DNA of 54,328 bases from Clostridia bacterium (GTDB lineage Bacteria; Bacillota_A; Clostridia; Christensenellales; Aristaeellaceae), in contig JAFRJF010000056.1 in the NCBI GenBank assembly GCA_017432405.1, forward strand, positions 1 to 54,328, written 5' to 3'. The position numbers were made by a program, and so were the translations under genes. Each line of letters begins with the position of its first letter. Within the stretch, counting starts at the first letter, position 1. Positions 1-8,489 of the stretch are shown piece by piece. Below the pieces are notes generated by a model, which was not told where the DNA came from, did not search any database, and saw only the letters and a list, made by a program, of their open reading frames with translations.

Positions 1-156
1 AATAATGGGGACTATGAGGATGCCATCCTGATTGAAAGTGCCGCCCGCGCCGGTGTTGAGTACATTGTTACCAGAAACCCCGCGCACTACAAAACGTCAT
101 CTGTTCAGGTGTACTCTCCCGCTGAATTTGTCCGCTTCATCAGCAGGCAGGACTAA
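1..156 (+). CDS. PIN-domain protein, C-terminal fragment (cut by window edge)
   Basis: The first 51 codons read open in frame 1 and end at a TAA. The residues DYEDAILIESAARAG followed by YIVTRNPAHY match the last third of a PIN-like ribonuclease: the acidic DxED patch and the TRN motif before the final strand are typical of VapC-type toxins. The N-terminal catalytic acid and any antitoxin partner lie outside the window, so I cannot say whether the gene is intact. Family assignment rests on these motifs only. Confidence 0.7.
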   Translation, partial: NNGDYEDAILIESAARAGVEYIVTRNPAHYKTSSVQVYSPAEFVRFISRQD

Positions 157-157
157 A

Positions 158-194
158 CGCACCCCGCCGCAGGCATGCGCAACGGCGGGGTGCG
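158..194 (+). terminator. GC-rich hairpin after the PIN gene
   Basis: A perfect 12-bp inverted repeat (cgcaccccgccg at 158-169, complement at 183-194) with a 13-nt loop begins two bases after the stop codon. There is no clear T-tract, so it may be a weak terminator or a 3'-end stabiliser. Confidence 0.5.
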
Positions 195-237
195 CGTATC
201 AGAAACGGTCCCTGTCCTCAAAAACACAAAACACATG

Positions 238-357
238 GGGACGGTTCTCTGTGTTCTTATGGCTTCATCACAAATTTTCTCACAGATACAGAGCAGATAC
301 CTATTATCTTACTGGCCCGCCGAATGGTGATGTCGGAGCAACACAGAGAACCGTCCC
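238..357. repeat. Palindromic element with 18-bp perfect inverted ends
   Basis: The 18-mer gggacggttctctgtgtt at 238-255 recurs exactly inverted at 340-357, with 84 bases between that carry no recognisable gene. The GGGACGGTTC core is shared with elements at 437-549, 4778-4846 and 42168-42259. Known REP/MITE-like repeats mobilised in trans by Y1 (REP-associated tyrosine) transposases look like this, but no such transposase is in the window. Confidence 0.75.
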
Positions 358-363
358 TATATG

Positions 364-410
364 TCTAAAAAAGTGCCGACCATAAGTCGTTATAGGCTTT
401 TGGTCGGCAC
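364..410 (-). terminator. Rho-independent terminator of the M23/Big2/LRR gene
   Basis: On the minus strand, gtgccgacca and its complement (401-410 and 373-382) form a 10-bp stem followed by a run of six T. It lies about 190 bases beyond the stop of the minus-strand gene ending at 601, with the repeat at 437-549 in between. Confidence 0.75.
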
Positions 411-436
411 ATTGCCTCCTCACAGCTCCTCCTAAA

Positions 437-549
437 GTCAGCGGGGTACGGTTTTACATGGCTCCCATTTATGACAGGAGTCAAATGGAACCGTCCCTGA
501 TGACTTGCATTTATGACAGGAGTCAAATGGAACCGTCCCTGATGACTTG
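437..549. repeat. REP/MITE-like element, copy 1, with perfect 42-bp tandem duplication
   Basis: The element begins gtcagcggggtacgg and ends ggaaccgtccctgatgactt, so its ends are inverted copies. The right half is duplicated exactly: 466-507 and 508-549 are identical 42-mers starting catttatgacaggagtcaaa. A second, single copy of the same family is at 4778-4846. The rest of the 157-600 interval contains only the other repeat and the hairpins listed here. Confidence 0.85.
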
Positions 550-600
550 AGAACGTCTCCTCGTGCTCTACCCTCGCTTCAAGACTTGCTAGAATGGCAT

Positions 601-3600
601 CTATATTGTAACAAACGGAATTCCATTAGACAAGGCATATCGCTCTGCATAAGAGCCAGATTTGCCATAAATAGTCAATTTCCCACAATTATCAAATGCA
701 AATGAATAAACCACAGTATCGCTACCAAGGATTGTCACTGTGGATAGATTCTTGCAATCACCGAATGCCTTAACGCCGATATCATCCACGGTTTCAGGTA
801 TTGTTATGTCAATCAAACTACTACATCCACAAAATGTCCCATCGTAAATACTCATTACGCCTTGAGGAATTACCATCCCAGTTAAACTGCTACAGTCCTG
901 AAATGCTGAAAAACCAATGCTTGTCAAAAGGTCGGGTATTGTAATGGTTCTCAGATTATCACACCCCATGAATGCACAATCGCCTATTGCTTTAACACTA
1001 GTTGGAATTGATAAATTAACCAAGCTAGTACATCCATAGAATGCATAATCACCAATCGATATAACGCTGCCTTGAATTATCACACTGGTTAGACTTTTAC
1101 AGCTGTGAAAAAGTCCATGGCTAATGCTGGTCACACTACTTGGGATTGTTACGCTAGTAAGGCTATCACAATGTGTAAAAGCATTATTATAGATATATAA
1201 CACACTACTAGGGATTATCACGCCGGTAAGACTTGTACAGCCACTGAAAGCACCTTCACCAATGTCGGTCACGCCGTTGGGTATTGATACAGTAGTTAGG
1301 TTTTCACAGTCCCTGAACGCATAAAAACGGATACTGGTTACACCTTCTGGAATAACAACATCTCCACCCGCACCTATATATCTCACAAGAACACCATTCT
1401 CGATCTCAAAATCTTCCGTACTTATTTGTCCATTCACCGTTACTGCGCAAGTTGCAATAGCACCATTATCCATTGAAGCTGTTATAGTCGCTTCTCCAAC
1501 GCCAACAGCGGTTATAAGTGCATTCTTATCAACAGTTGCGACTTTCTTGTTTGAACTGCTAAACGTGATTTTTTCACCATTGCCACCGCTTACAAAGCAA
1601 GTCAAGGAATATGTGTCACCTACAGACATCGACAAGCTTTCTTTGTCAAGCTGTAATGTCGGCTTTTTCTTGACGGTTACCTTGCAGGAAGCTTTCTTAT
1701 TGTTTTGCGTCTTAACCGTTATGGTCGTTGTACCTTTTTTGAGCGCACTAATAACACCCTTTTTGCTCACAGTTGCGACAGACTCGTCCGAACTGGTGAA
1801 CGTAAGGCTGGCTTTTGCTCCAGAAGGTTTGATTTTGTAATCCAAGCTCCATTTATCGCCTGCATACATAGACTTTTTAGGTGTACCCACAGATATTGAT
1901 TCCGGTGCACTGGACTTCTTCACCGTCAGTTTAATGGTCGCGGATACAGTTTTACCCTTCGGGCTTTTCTTCGCCGCAGTAGCTGTAATCGTTACCTTAC
2001 CAACCTTAACAGGCGTTACGAGACCCTTCTTGCTTACCTTGGCTATTTTTGTGTTGGAGCTTTTCCAGCTCACATCGCTTTGAGCCGTTTTCGGCTTCAA
2101 AGTAGTGCTTAATTGCAGCGTTTCTCCAATCTCTACCGTTTTGCTGGGTGAAGAAATACTTATACCTGTCGGCTTATTAGGGTCAGTAACGGTAATCTTG
2201 ATTTTCTGGGTAGAGCTACCTCCCTTATTCATCCCCGATACTTTAGCAGATATGGTTGCTGTACCTTCTTTGACCGCAGTCACTTTACCCGCGCTACTTA
2301 CCATTGCTACTTTCTTGTTCGACGAACTCCAAGTCACCTTTGCAAGAGCATCCTTCGGCGCATAGGTAATAGACAGCGCAAGACTGTCACCTATTTTGAG
2401 CGTTTTACTTGATCCCTGCTTGATTGAAACCTTTTTTGGCTTCGGGTGTACTGTCACAACACAAGTAGCCGTTCCACGATTTTTTGATGCGGTTACCGAA
2501 ATTTTGGCACTTCCTGCTTTCTTGGCAGTTAACTTACCCTTTTTATCAACCGAAACGACCTTGGAATTGCTACTCTTAAATGAACAATCAACATTTGCCT
2601 TTCCTATCTCTCCCTCCAGCGTAAAGGTCTGGCCGATATACATATCTAAGTTTTCTTTGTTGAGTTGGAGGCTGATAACCGAAATTACGCAGGAAGCTGT
2701 AACTCCACTACCATCCAAAGCAGCGCAAGTAATCGTCACCTTCCCATCTTTTTTTGGCTTCAATACGCCATCGTTAGTTATCTCACATATTTCAGCGTCG
2801 CTTGTTGACCATGCAACGGTCTTATACGCAGCATTGGAAGGTTCAAATACAGGACTTAGTTTTTTTTGCTCAGATATACTGACTGTATCTTCGTTTAATG
2901 AGATGTTTGTTATTCTTGGGCCAATTATATAATTTCCATTTAATATTTTTTCTGGGTTGTAATATGTTACGCCGTTTATTATAAAAAAGCTCCGTTCAGA
3001 TTTTTCATTAACACCATATGTATCTTCTTTTCCATATTCATCCGTATATTTACTGAACTGACTTGTCCATAATTGTCCAGTCCTTGATATACCAGAAGCG
3101 ATTATCAAGTGTAGATGCTGCCCATAACCATCACTGCGGCCATAACCAGAACCTCCTTTAGTCGCTATTTTTGCTCCTGCTTGAACCGCTTGACCTTTTG
3201 TTTTATATGTCGGTTCTATACTACTAAGATGCTGGTATTCCGAATAAAAAATAAACCCATCAATATTATGTTGGAGCACGATATACATACCCGCACCCCC
3301 ACTATAACTATCGTGATAGTCGTAAACTGATCCATCGTATATAGCCATTATATCAGAGTATTCAGACCAATAATCCTGTGCAAGATGCGCTGTGGTATTT
3401 GAACTTTCGGATATATCTCTTAATGGTATGAAACCACCATATGGTTCACTTGTATGCCTATCCCTTAGCGGAACGTAAAAAACTGAATTAGGGCATTTTT
3501 CCCCATTCGATACCATGTCATTCGCAATGTTGGTAGCTTCTATCTCCTTGGTTTCGACATCTTCTTGTGCTTCCGGGGTAAAGAGATCTATTTCACCCCC

Positions 3601-3831
3601 GCCTAAATCGAAAAAGGTATCCTCTTCTAACGACAAGTCAACTTCCCCGGGCAGATCTCCGCCAAGAAGAAAATCGACTTCTTCTACCGGCTCTTCAAAA
3701 TCTTCTACCACAAGAACATTTTCATCTTCTTCAACATCAATGCTGACTGCAGCATCGTTATCGTCCGCATTACAAGTTATACTTCCCATCAAAACTGCAA
3801 ACACCAAGAATACCGTGAAAAGCCTCTTCAT
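601..3831 (-). CDS. Secreted M23-family peptidase with six Big2 domains and BspA-type leucine-rich repeats
   Basis: A 1076-residue surface protein. Start chosen at the ATG with AAGGAGG eight bases upstream; it opens with a signal peptide (about 1-22). An acidic stretch (24-100) precedes an M23/LytM-like domain at about 118-245. All expected zinc and catalytic residues are visible: H149xxxD153, H201 in the YxHLS motif, and H239xH241. Six Big2 immunoglobulin-like domains (about 300-800) follow, recognisable by repeated WSSSNxKVAxVxxxGxVTA motifs. The C-terminus (about 820-1076) has about ten 23-residue LRR_5 repeats of the form IPSSVTSIxxxAFxxCxSL. Likely role: binding and possibly cutting peptidoglycan or a glycopeptide outside the cell. 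There is no LPXTG or SLH anchor. It is clearly more AT-rich than its neighbours and sits among repeats and a recombinase remnant, which suggests acquisition. Actual peptidase activity is inferred. Confidence 0.85.
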   Translation of the reverse strand: MKRLFTVFLVFAVLMGSITCNADDNDAAVSIDVEEDENVLVVEDFEEPVEEVDFLLGGDLPGEVDLSLEEDTFFDLGGGEIDLFTPEAQEDVETKEIEATNIANDMVSNGEKCPNSVFYVPLRDRHTSEPYGGFIPLRDISESSNTTAHLAQDYWSEYSDIMAIYDGSVYDYHDSYSGGAGMYIVLQHNIDGFIFYSEYQHLSSIEPTYKTKGQAVQAGAKIATKGGSGYGRSDGYGQHLHLIIASGISRTGQLWTSQFSKYTDEYGKEDTYGVNEKSERSFFIINGVTYYNPEKILNGNYIIGPRITNISLNEDTVSISEQKKLSPVFEPSNAAYKTVAWSTSDAEICEITNDGVLKPKKDGKVTITCAALDGSGVTASCVISVISLQLNKENLDMYIGQTFTLEGEIGKANVDCSFKSSNSKVVSVDKKGKLTAKKAGSAKISVTASKNRGTATCVVTVHPKPKKVSIKQGSSKTLKIGDSLALSITYAPKDALAKVTWSSSNKKVAMVSSAGKVTAVKEGTATISAKVSGMNKGGSSTQKIKITVTDPNKPTGISISSPSKTVEIGETLQLSTTLKPKTAQSDVSWKSSNTKIAKVSKKGLVTPVKVGKVTITATAAKKSPKGKTVSATIKLTVKKSSAPESISVGTPKKSMYAGDKWSLDYKIKPSGAKASLTFTSSDESVATVSKKGVISALKKGTTTITVKTQNNKKASCKVTVKKKPTLQLDKESLSMSVGDTYSLTCFVSGGNGEKITFSSSNKKVATVDKNALITAVGVGEATITASMDNGAIATCAVTVNGQISTEDFEIENGVLVRYIGAGGDVVIPEGVTSIRFYAFRDCENLTTVSIPNGVTDIGEGAFSGCTSLTGVIIPSSVLYIYNNAFTHCDSLTSVTIPSSVTSISHGLFHSCKSLTSVIIQGSVISIGDYAFYGCTSLVNLSIPTSVKAIGDCAFMGCDNLRTITIPDLLTSIGFSAFQDCSSLTGMVIPQGVMSIYDGTFCGCSSLIDITIPETVDDIGVKAFGDCKNLSTVTILGSDTVVYSFAFDNCGKLTIYGKSGSYAERYALSNGIPFVTI

Positions 3832-3950
3832 TATCAAAACCTCCTTAAAAAATCTCGTGGCTAAAGACATGGCTAACGCTTCATACCATTTTATCCTAAG
3901 TCTATCATTATTCCGTGATTATGGATTTTCGGAGTCAATTATGTAAACAA

Positions 3951-3979
3951 ATTATATCATACGGTTGCGCCATAGGCAA
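3951..3979 (-). promoter_or_regulatory. Promoter of the M23/Big2/LRR gene
   Basis: On the minus strand TTGCCT (3979-3974) and TATAAT (3956-3951) are separated by 17 bases, with an extended -10 TG. This gives a leader of about 115 bases before the ATG at 3831. Confidence 0.6.
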
Positions 3980-4071
3980 CATGTATAGTAACATAAATAT
4001 TTATAAGAGAAAATTTAACACAACTCATTGGCTTATACTGTATCGCAATTTGTTTTAGTAACATACAAAAC

Positions 4072-4097
4072 AAAAAAAGGCCGCCCGAATGGGCGGC
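4072..4097 (-). terminator. Rho-independent terminator of the recombinase remnant
   Basis: On the minus strand gccgccc and gggcggc (4097-4091, 4086-4080) form a stem with a 4-base loop followed by CTTTTTTT. It lies 12 bases beyond the stop at 4109. Confidence 0.75.
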
Positions 4098-4108
4098 AAA
4101 TACGGTTA

Positions 4109-4776
4109 TTATGATGCTTTCTGATCCCCCGCGTCCACGGCGTCCGGCTCCAGGAATTGCCGGGCCGTCAGTTTGAACCTGATCGTCACCCGGTATCCGC
4201 GCCGCACCTCGATCCTGTCAATGATTTCCGCTAGGATCATTCGCTTTTGCGCTTCGGGCGCGTCCTCGAAAAGCTGGCCCCATTCGGCCATCTTGCGGGC
4301 CTGCAGGCGCTTAGCTTCGAGGGTTTCTTCCTCGGCCTGGTTCACCAGGAGAATGCGTTGGTATTCCTCGCGGGCCGCTTCGAGGGCGGCCTTCTGCTTC
4401 GGCATGAGCTGGTTTATGATACCCAAATCCAGCTGCGATTCGCCGGTCAGCGCCTTTATCGTCTGGTCTTCCAGGGCGGCCACGGCCTTCGCCGCTTTAT
4501 CCACGGCGGCGGCAGCGTCGGCCAGGGCCTTCGCCTGGGTGGATTCTTCCCGGCGCATAGAGGCCTTCACTTGGGCGGCCTCTGGCACCCGGCTGATCCG
4601 GGCAAAGAAAGAACGTACAACGCCCAGCACCGTTTCCTCGATGCGCTCGGCATTGTACGTTGACTGGCCCTCGCACGTCACGCGGGCGTTCAGCTTTCTA
4701 TAGCAGCGGTACACATTGCGGAGGTAGTCCCGAGGGCCGCTGGCCGTTTCAACCACCTTGTGGGTATGGTTGATGG
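4109..4776 (-). pseudogene. Large serine recombinase, C-terminal remnant
   Basis: The reading frame covering about 4770-4109 encodes only the end of a large serine recombinase. It has the last strand of the zinc-ribbon region (YRCYRKLNARVTCEGQSTY), a long alanine/glutamate coiled coil, and the terminal IIDRIEVRRGYRVTIRF segment. The catalytic resolvase domain (Ser nucleophile) and the Recombinase domain are absent. Upstream, homology stops at a palindromic repeat (4778-4846), and beyond that lies ileS. The frame stays open into ileS only because GC-rich DNA has few stops. It is therefore a decayed mobile-element gene, cut at or next to the repeat. Its own terminator (4072-4097) is still present. 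Confidence 0.8.
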
Positions 4777-4777
4777 A

Positions 4778-4846
4778 GTCAGCGGGGACGGTTCTACATG
4801 ACTCCGATATCTGGCAAAAGGAGTCAAATGGAACCATCCCTATGAC
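4778..4846. repeat. REP/MITE-like element, copy 2, at the recombinase break point
   Basis: It runs from gtcagcggggacggttc to gaaccatccctatgac, with inner inverted motifs catgactcc and ggagtcaaatg. It matches copy 1 (437-549) at both ends and differs mainly in the loop. The terminal inverted repeat could also fold as a 3'-end hairpin for ileS, which ends at 4873 and has no other obvious terminator. Confidence 0.8.
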
Positions 4847-4872
4847 CTCGATGAAAACAGGGGGCTGAGCGA

Positions 4873-7800
4873 TCAACCGTTCTTCCTCACGGCCAACGTC
4901 GCTGCCTCGCCGTTGATCTTCCAATCCTTGGCATAGGCGCCTTCGGGGGCTTCGCCCTCGCTGATGGCGGTGGCCAGCACGGCGGAGGCGATGGCGTCGG
5001 CGTGCTTCGCGATCACCGGCGCAAGGGCCTCGGAGGCCACATAGGTCACGGTGATGCGGTCCACCACGTCGAAGCCGGCCTCCTTGCGCATGGTCTGCAG
5101 CTTGGAGATGACCTCGCGCACGAAGCCCTTCTCGATCAGCTCCGGCGTCAGGTTGGTGTCGATCACCACGGTCATGTCGCCCTCGGTCTGGCTGACGAAG
5201 CCGCTCTTCTGGGCCGGGGCGATCAGGCAGTCGTCCTTCTCCAGCGCGACCTCGACGGCGTCGATCAGGAACTTCACCAGGCCGTCCTTCTCCAGCGCGT
5301 CCACGAAGGCGCTGCCGTCCACGCCCTTCAGGTACTCGCCGATGGCGGGCACCAGCTTGCCGTAGCGGCGGCCCAGCGTGCGCAGCTGGGGCTTGATCTG
5401 GTAGGTGGTGAAGGCGCGGGCGTCGTCGATGAACTCGACGTTCTCCACGTTCAGCTCGTCCCGGATCAGCGCGGCGCAGGCGTCGGAGAGCTTCGCGCCC
5501 TTCACGTACAGCGTGCTCAGGGCCTGGCGCACCTTGATGTTGGCGGTGTTGCGGCAGGCGCGGCCCAGGGTCACGGCCTGGGCGACCTCGTCCATCTCCG
5601 CCTCCAGCTGTTTGTCGATCTTCGATTCGTCGCAGGCCGGGTAGTCGCACAGGTGCACGCTCATCGGGGCATTCTCGATGACGCTGGCCAGGTTGCGGTA
5701 CATGGTCTCGGTCATGAAGGGGATGAAGGGCGCGGCCACCTTGCACAGCGTCATCAGCACCGTGTACAGCGTCTCATAGGCGGCCTTCTTGTCGCCGGTC
5801 CACTCCTTGCCCCAGAAGCGGGACTTGGAAAGGCGCACGTACCAGTTGGACAGCTCGTCCACAAAGGCCTGGATGGCCCGGGCGGATTCGGTGATCTTGT
5901 ACTCGGCCAGGCCCTCGTCCACGGTCTTCACCAGGCTGTTCAGGCGGGACAGCACCCATTTGTCCATCAGGGTCAGGTCCGCCGGGTCGGCCCTGTGCTC
6001 GGCGGGCACGTAGCCGTCGATGGCGGCGTACATGCAGAAAAAGGCGTAGGTGTTCCACAGCGTGCCCATGAACTTGGACTGCATCTCGCTGACCAGCTCG
6101 CCGGAGAAGCGGGTGGGCAGCCAGGGCGCGCCGTTGGCGTAGAAGTACCAGCGCACGGCGTCCGCGCCCTGCTTGTCCAGCACGTCCCAGGGGTTGACCA
6201 CGTTGCCCAGGTGCTTGGACATCTTCTTGCCCTCGGCGTCCTGCACGTGGCCCATGACCACGCAGTTCTGGAAGGGGCTGCAGTCGAACAGCAGCGTGCT
6301 GATCGCCATCAGCGTGTAGAACCAGCCGCGGGTCTGGTCGATGGCCTCGGAGATGAAGTTGGCCGGGAAGTTGGCCTCGAACATCTCCTTGTTCTCAAAG
6401 GGATAGTGCCACTGTGCAAAGGGCATGCTGCCGGAATCGTACCAGCAGTCGATGACCTCGGGCGTGCGCTTCATCTCGCCGCCGCAGCCGGGGCAGGTGA
6501 GCGTCACCGCGTCGATGTAGGGGCGGTGCAGCTCGATGTCGTCGGGCACGTCCCTGCCCATCTCCTTCAGCTCGGCGCGGCTGCCGATCACGTGGATCTT
6601 GCCGCAGTCCTTGCAGATCCACACCGGCAGCGGGGTGCCCCAGTAGCGCTCGCGGCTCAGGCCCCAGTCGATCACGTTCTCCAGGAAGTTGCCGAAGCGG
6701 CCCTCCTTGATGTTGTCCGGATACCAGTTCACGGTGCGGTTGTTGGCCACCAGCCGGTCGCGCACGGCGGTCATGCGGATGAACCAGGTGCTACGGGCGT
6801 AGTAGATCAGCGGGGTGTCGCAGCGCCAGCAGAAGGGATAGTCGTGGGTGAAGTACGGCGCGTCCACCAGCTTGCCCTCTTTTTCCAGCCACTCCAGGAT
6901 CATCGGGTCGGCCTTCTTCACGAACACGCCGGGCCAGTAGGTGTCCTTCGTCATCTCGCCCTTGGCGTCCACCAGCTGGAGGAACGGGATGTGGTTCTCC
7001 CGGCCCACCCGGGCGTCGTCCTCGCCGAAGGCGGGGGCCTGGTGCACCACGCCGGTGCCGTCGGACATGGTGACGTAGTCGTCGCACACCACGGTCCAGG
7101 CGTTCTCGGCGTTCTCAGCGCCCTCGATGGCGGCCCTCTGGAAGTCGAACAGCGGCTCGTAGCGCAGGCCCTTCAGCGCGCTTCCGGGGAAGGTGGTCTT
7201 ATTGGCGACTTCCGCGCCCTCGCCCAGCACCTTTTCGATCAGGGCGTCGCCCATGATGACGGTGCGGCCGTCGAAATCGAACTTCGCGTAGGTCTCGTCC
7301 GGGTTCACGCACAGCGCCACGTTGCTGGGCAGCGTCCAGGGGGTAGTGGTCCAGGCGTAGATGTAGGTGTTCTCCTGATCCTTCACCTTGAAGCGCACCA
7401 CGGCGGAGCGCTCCTTGACCTCCTTGTAGCCCTGGGAGACCTCGTGGCTGGACAGGGCGGTGCCGCAGCGGGGGCAGTAGGGCACCACCTTGTGGCCCTT
7501 GTACAGCAGGCCCTTGTCGGCTACCTGCTTCAGGCTCCACCACACCGATTCGATGTAGTTGTTGTCATAGGTGATGTAGGGGTTTTCCATGTCGGCCCAG
7601 AAGCCCACGCGCTCGGACATGCGCTCCCATTCGCCCTTGTACTTCCAGACGCTCTTCTTGCACTCCTGGATGAAGGGCTCGATGCCGTATTCCTCGATCT
7701 GCTCCTTGCCGTCCAGGCCCAGCAGCTTTTCCACCTCCAGCTCCACCGGCAGGCCGTGGGTGTCCCAGCCCGCCTTGCGGGGCACCAGCTGGCCCTTCAT

Positions 7801-8019
7801 CGTGTGGTAGCGGGGCAGCAGGTCCTTGATGGCGCGGGTCTCGATGTGGCCGATGTGGGGCTTGCCGTTGGCGGTCGGCGGGCCGTCGAAGAAGGACCAG
7901 ACCTCCCGGCCCTCCCGGTTCTTCATGGACTTCTGGAAGATGTCGTTGTCGTTCCAAAACTTGATGACTTCCTTTTCACGCGCCAGGAAATCCAGCGCCG
8001 TGGAGACCTTCTCGATCAT
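4873..8019 (-). CDS. ileS: Isoleucine--tRNA ligase
   Basis: A 1048-residue class Ia synthetase that charges tRNA-Ile in the cytoplasm. It has the HIGH signature at residues 55-58 (GKPHIGHIE), a large CP1 editing insertion, WWSL/CPRCGT zinc-type motifs, and KMSKH in the second half (GKKMSKHLGN). The anticodon-binding and long C-terminal domains are those of the roughly 1040-residue Clostridia/eukaryote-like subtype. That subtype is often associated with lower mupirocin sensitivity; this is family knowledge and was not tested here. I chose the ATG at 8019 over the one seven codons upstream because GGGGAGG lies nine bases before it and just after the T-box terminator. A T-box leader (8036-8294) controls it. 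The next gene downstream is the recombinase remnant. Confidence 0.97.
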   Translation of the reverse strand: MIEKVSTALDFLAREKEVIKFWNDNDIFQKSMKNREGREVWSFFDGPPTANGKPHIGHIETRAIKDLLPRYHTMKGQLVPRKAGWDTHGLPVELEVEKLLGLDGKEQIEEYGIEPFIQECKKSVWKYKGEWERMSERVGFWADMENPYITYDNNYIESVWWSLKQVADKGLLYKGHKVVPYCPRCGTALSSHEVSQGYKEVKERSAVVRFKVKDQENTYIYAWTTTPWTLPSNVALCVNPDETYAKFDFDGRTVIMGDALIEKVLGEGAEVANKTTFPGSALKGLRYEPLFDFQRAAIEGAENAENAWTVVCDDYVTMSDGTGVVHQAPAFGEDDARVGRENHIPFLQLVDAKGEMTKDTYWPGVFVKKADPMILEWLEKEGKLVDAPYFTHDYPFCWRCDTPLIYYARSTWFIRMTAVRDRLVANNRTVNWYPDNIKEGRFGNFLENVIDWGLSRERYWGTPLPVWICKDCGKIHVIGSRAELKEMGRDVPDDIELHRPYIDAVTLTCPGCGGEMKRTPEVIDCWYDSGSMPFAQWHYPFENKEMFEANFPANFISEAIDQTRGWFYTLMAISTLLFDCSPFQNCVVMGHVQDAEGKKMSKHLGNVVNPWDVLDKQGADAVRWYFYANGAPWLPTRFSGELVSEMQSKFMGTLWNTYAFFCMYAAIDGYVPAEHRADPADLTLMDKWVLSRLNSLVKTVDEGLAEYKITESARAIQAFVDELSNWYVRLSKSRFWGKEWTGDKKAAYETLYTVLMTLCKVAAPFIPFMTETMYRNLASVIENAPMSVHLCDYPACDESKIDKQLEAEMDEVAQAVTLGRACRNTANIKVRQALSTLYVKGAKLSDACAALIRDELNVENVEFIDDARAFTTYQIKPQLRTLGRRYGKLVPAIGEYLKGVDGSAFVDALEKDGLVKFLIDAVEVALEKDDCLIAPAQKSGFVSQTEGDMTVVIDTNLTPELIEKGFVREVISKLQTMRKEAGFDVVDRITVTYVASEALAPVIAKHADAIASAVLATAISEGEAPEGAYAKDWKINGEAATLAVRKNG

Positions 8020-8035
8020 CCGTGTGTTCCTCCCC

Positions 8036-8294
8036 GTCAAAAATTATGCGCCTTACATCCCTATGGGACGAAGGCGCTTCGCGGTACCACCCAAATTGAC
8101 GTATCCAGGGGATACGCCCACTCTCTCGCGCTGTAACGGGCGCGCCCGACGGAGCCTACTGCCGCGTAATCGCGGGTTCGGTCCGCTGCTCCGGGAGGAT
8201 ACCCCACGGCCCCGGCCTCCGGACTTGCACCATCCTCCGGCTCGCTTCGCGCCTTATGACTGTGGGCGGTTCCCATCTACGCAGTGAATTGTAC
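8036..8294 (-). promoter_or_regulatory. T-box riboswitch leader of ileS
   Basis: The minus-strand leader carries the T-box bulge GGGTGGTACCGCG (8092-8080), which pairs with the free CCA end of uncharged tRNA. The competing terminator is gcgcctt/aaggcgc (8077-8071 and 8054-8048) followed by ATAATTTTT. Stem I features are visible upstream: GGTGCAAGTCC (AG-bulge and loop region), then GGGGTATCCTCC, where ATC at 8200-8198 is a plausible isoleucine specifier. Low charged tRNA-Ile should favour the antiterminator and ileS transcription. The specifier is an inference; the T-box motif and terminator are clear. Confidence 0.92.
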
Positions 8295-8300
8295 CCTTCT

Positions 8301-8328
8301 ATTATACCCGTTTTCAGGATTTTGTAAA
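8301..8328 (-). promoter_or_regulatory. Promoter of the ileS T-box transcript
   Basis: Minus-strand TTTACA (8328-8323) and TATAAT (8306-8301) are separated by 16 bases, just upstream of the T-box leader. Confidence 0.6.
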
Positions 8329-8400
8329 TGCCCGGAGCGGGATTCAATCTCGATTTTACCATCAAAAAACAAAAAACAGACCCGCCGGTCCGTTTCAGTG

Positions 8401-8409
8401 TGCTATAAT
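8401..8409 (+). promoter_or_regulatory. Extended -10 promoter of the oxoamine-synthase gene
   Basis: TGCTATAAT is an extended -10 motif about 80 bases before the TTG start at 8490. No good -35 box is visible 17 bases upstream. Confidence 0.5.
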
Positions 8410-8489
8410 GATAAAGTGTTTTATGTGTATATACTGGGTGATGCTGTGCAACAAAACCCGCACTAATCGTCGCCGAGGGGGAAATTATA

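Noticed and set aside
466..549. Possible CRISPR or tandem array
   Set aside because: Only two units, directly abutting without spacers, and part of a larger palindromic element also found at 4778-4846.
4847..5746. N-terminal extension of the recombinase frame into the ileS region
   Set aside because: The frame stays open by composition only. The residues match no recombinase, and ileS occupies the stretch in another frame on the same strand.
5002..8136. A 1044-codon open frame on the plus strand opposite ileS
   Set aside because: It is the antisense shadow of a GC-rich gene: the product is a low-complexity string of His, Gly, Val, Leu, Ala and Asp. ileS on the other strand has all class Ia motifs.
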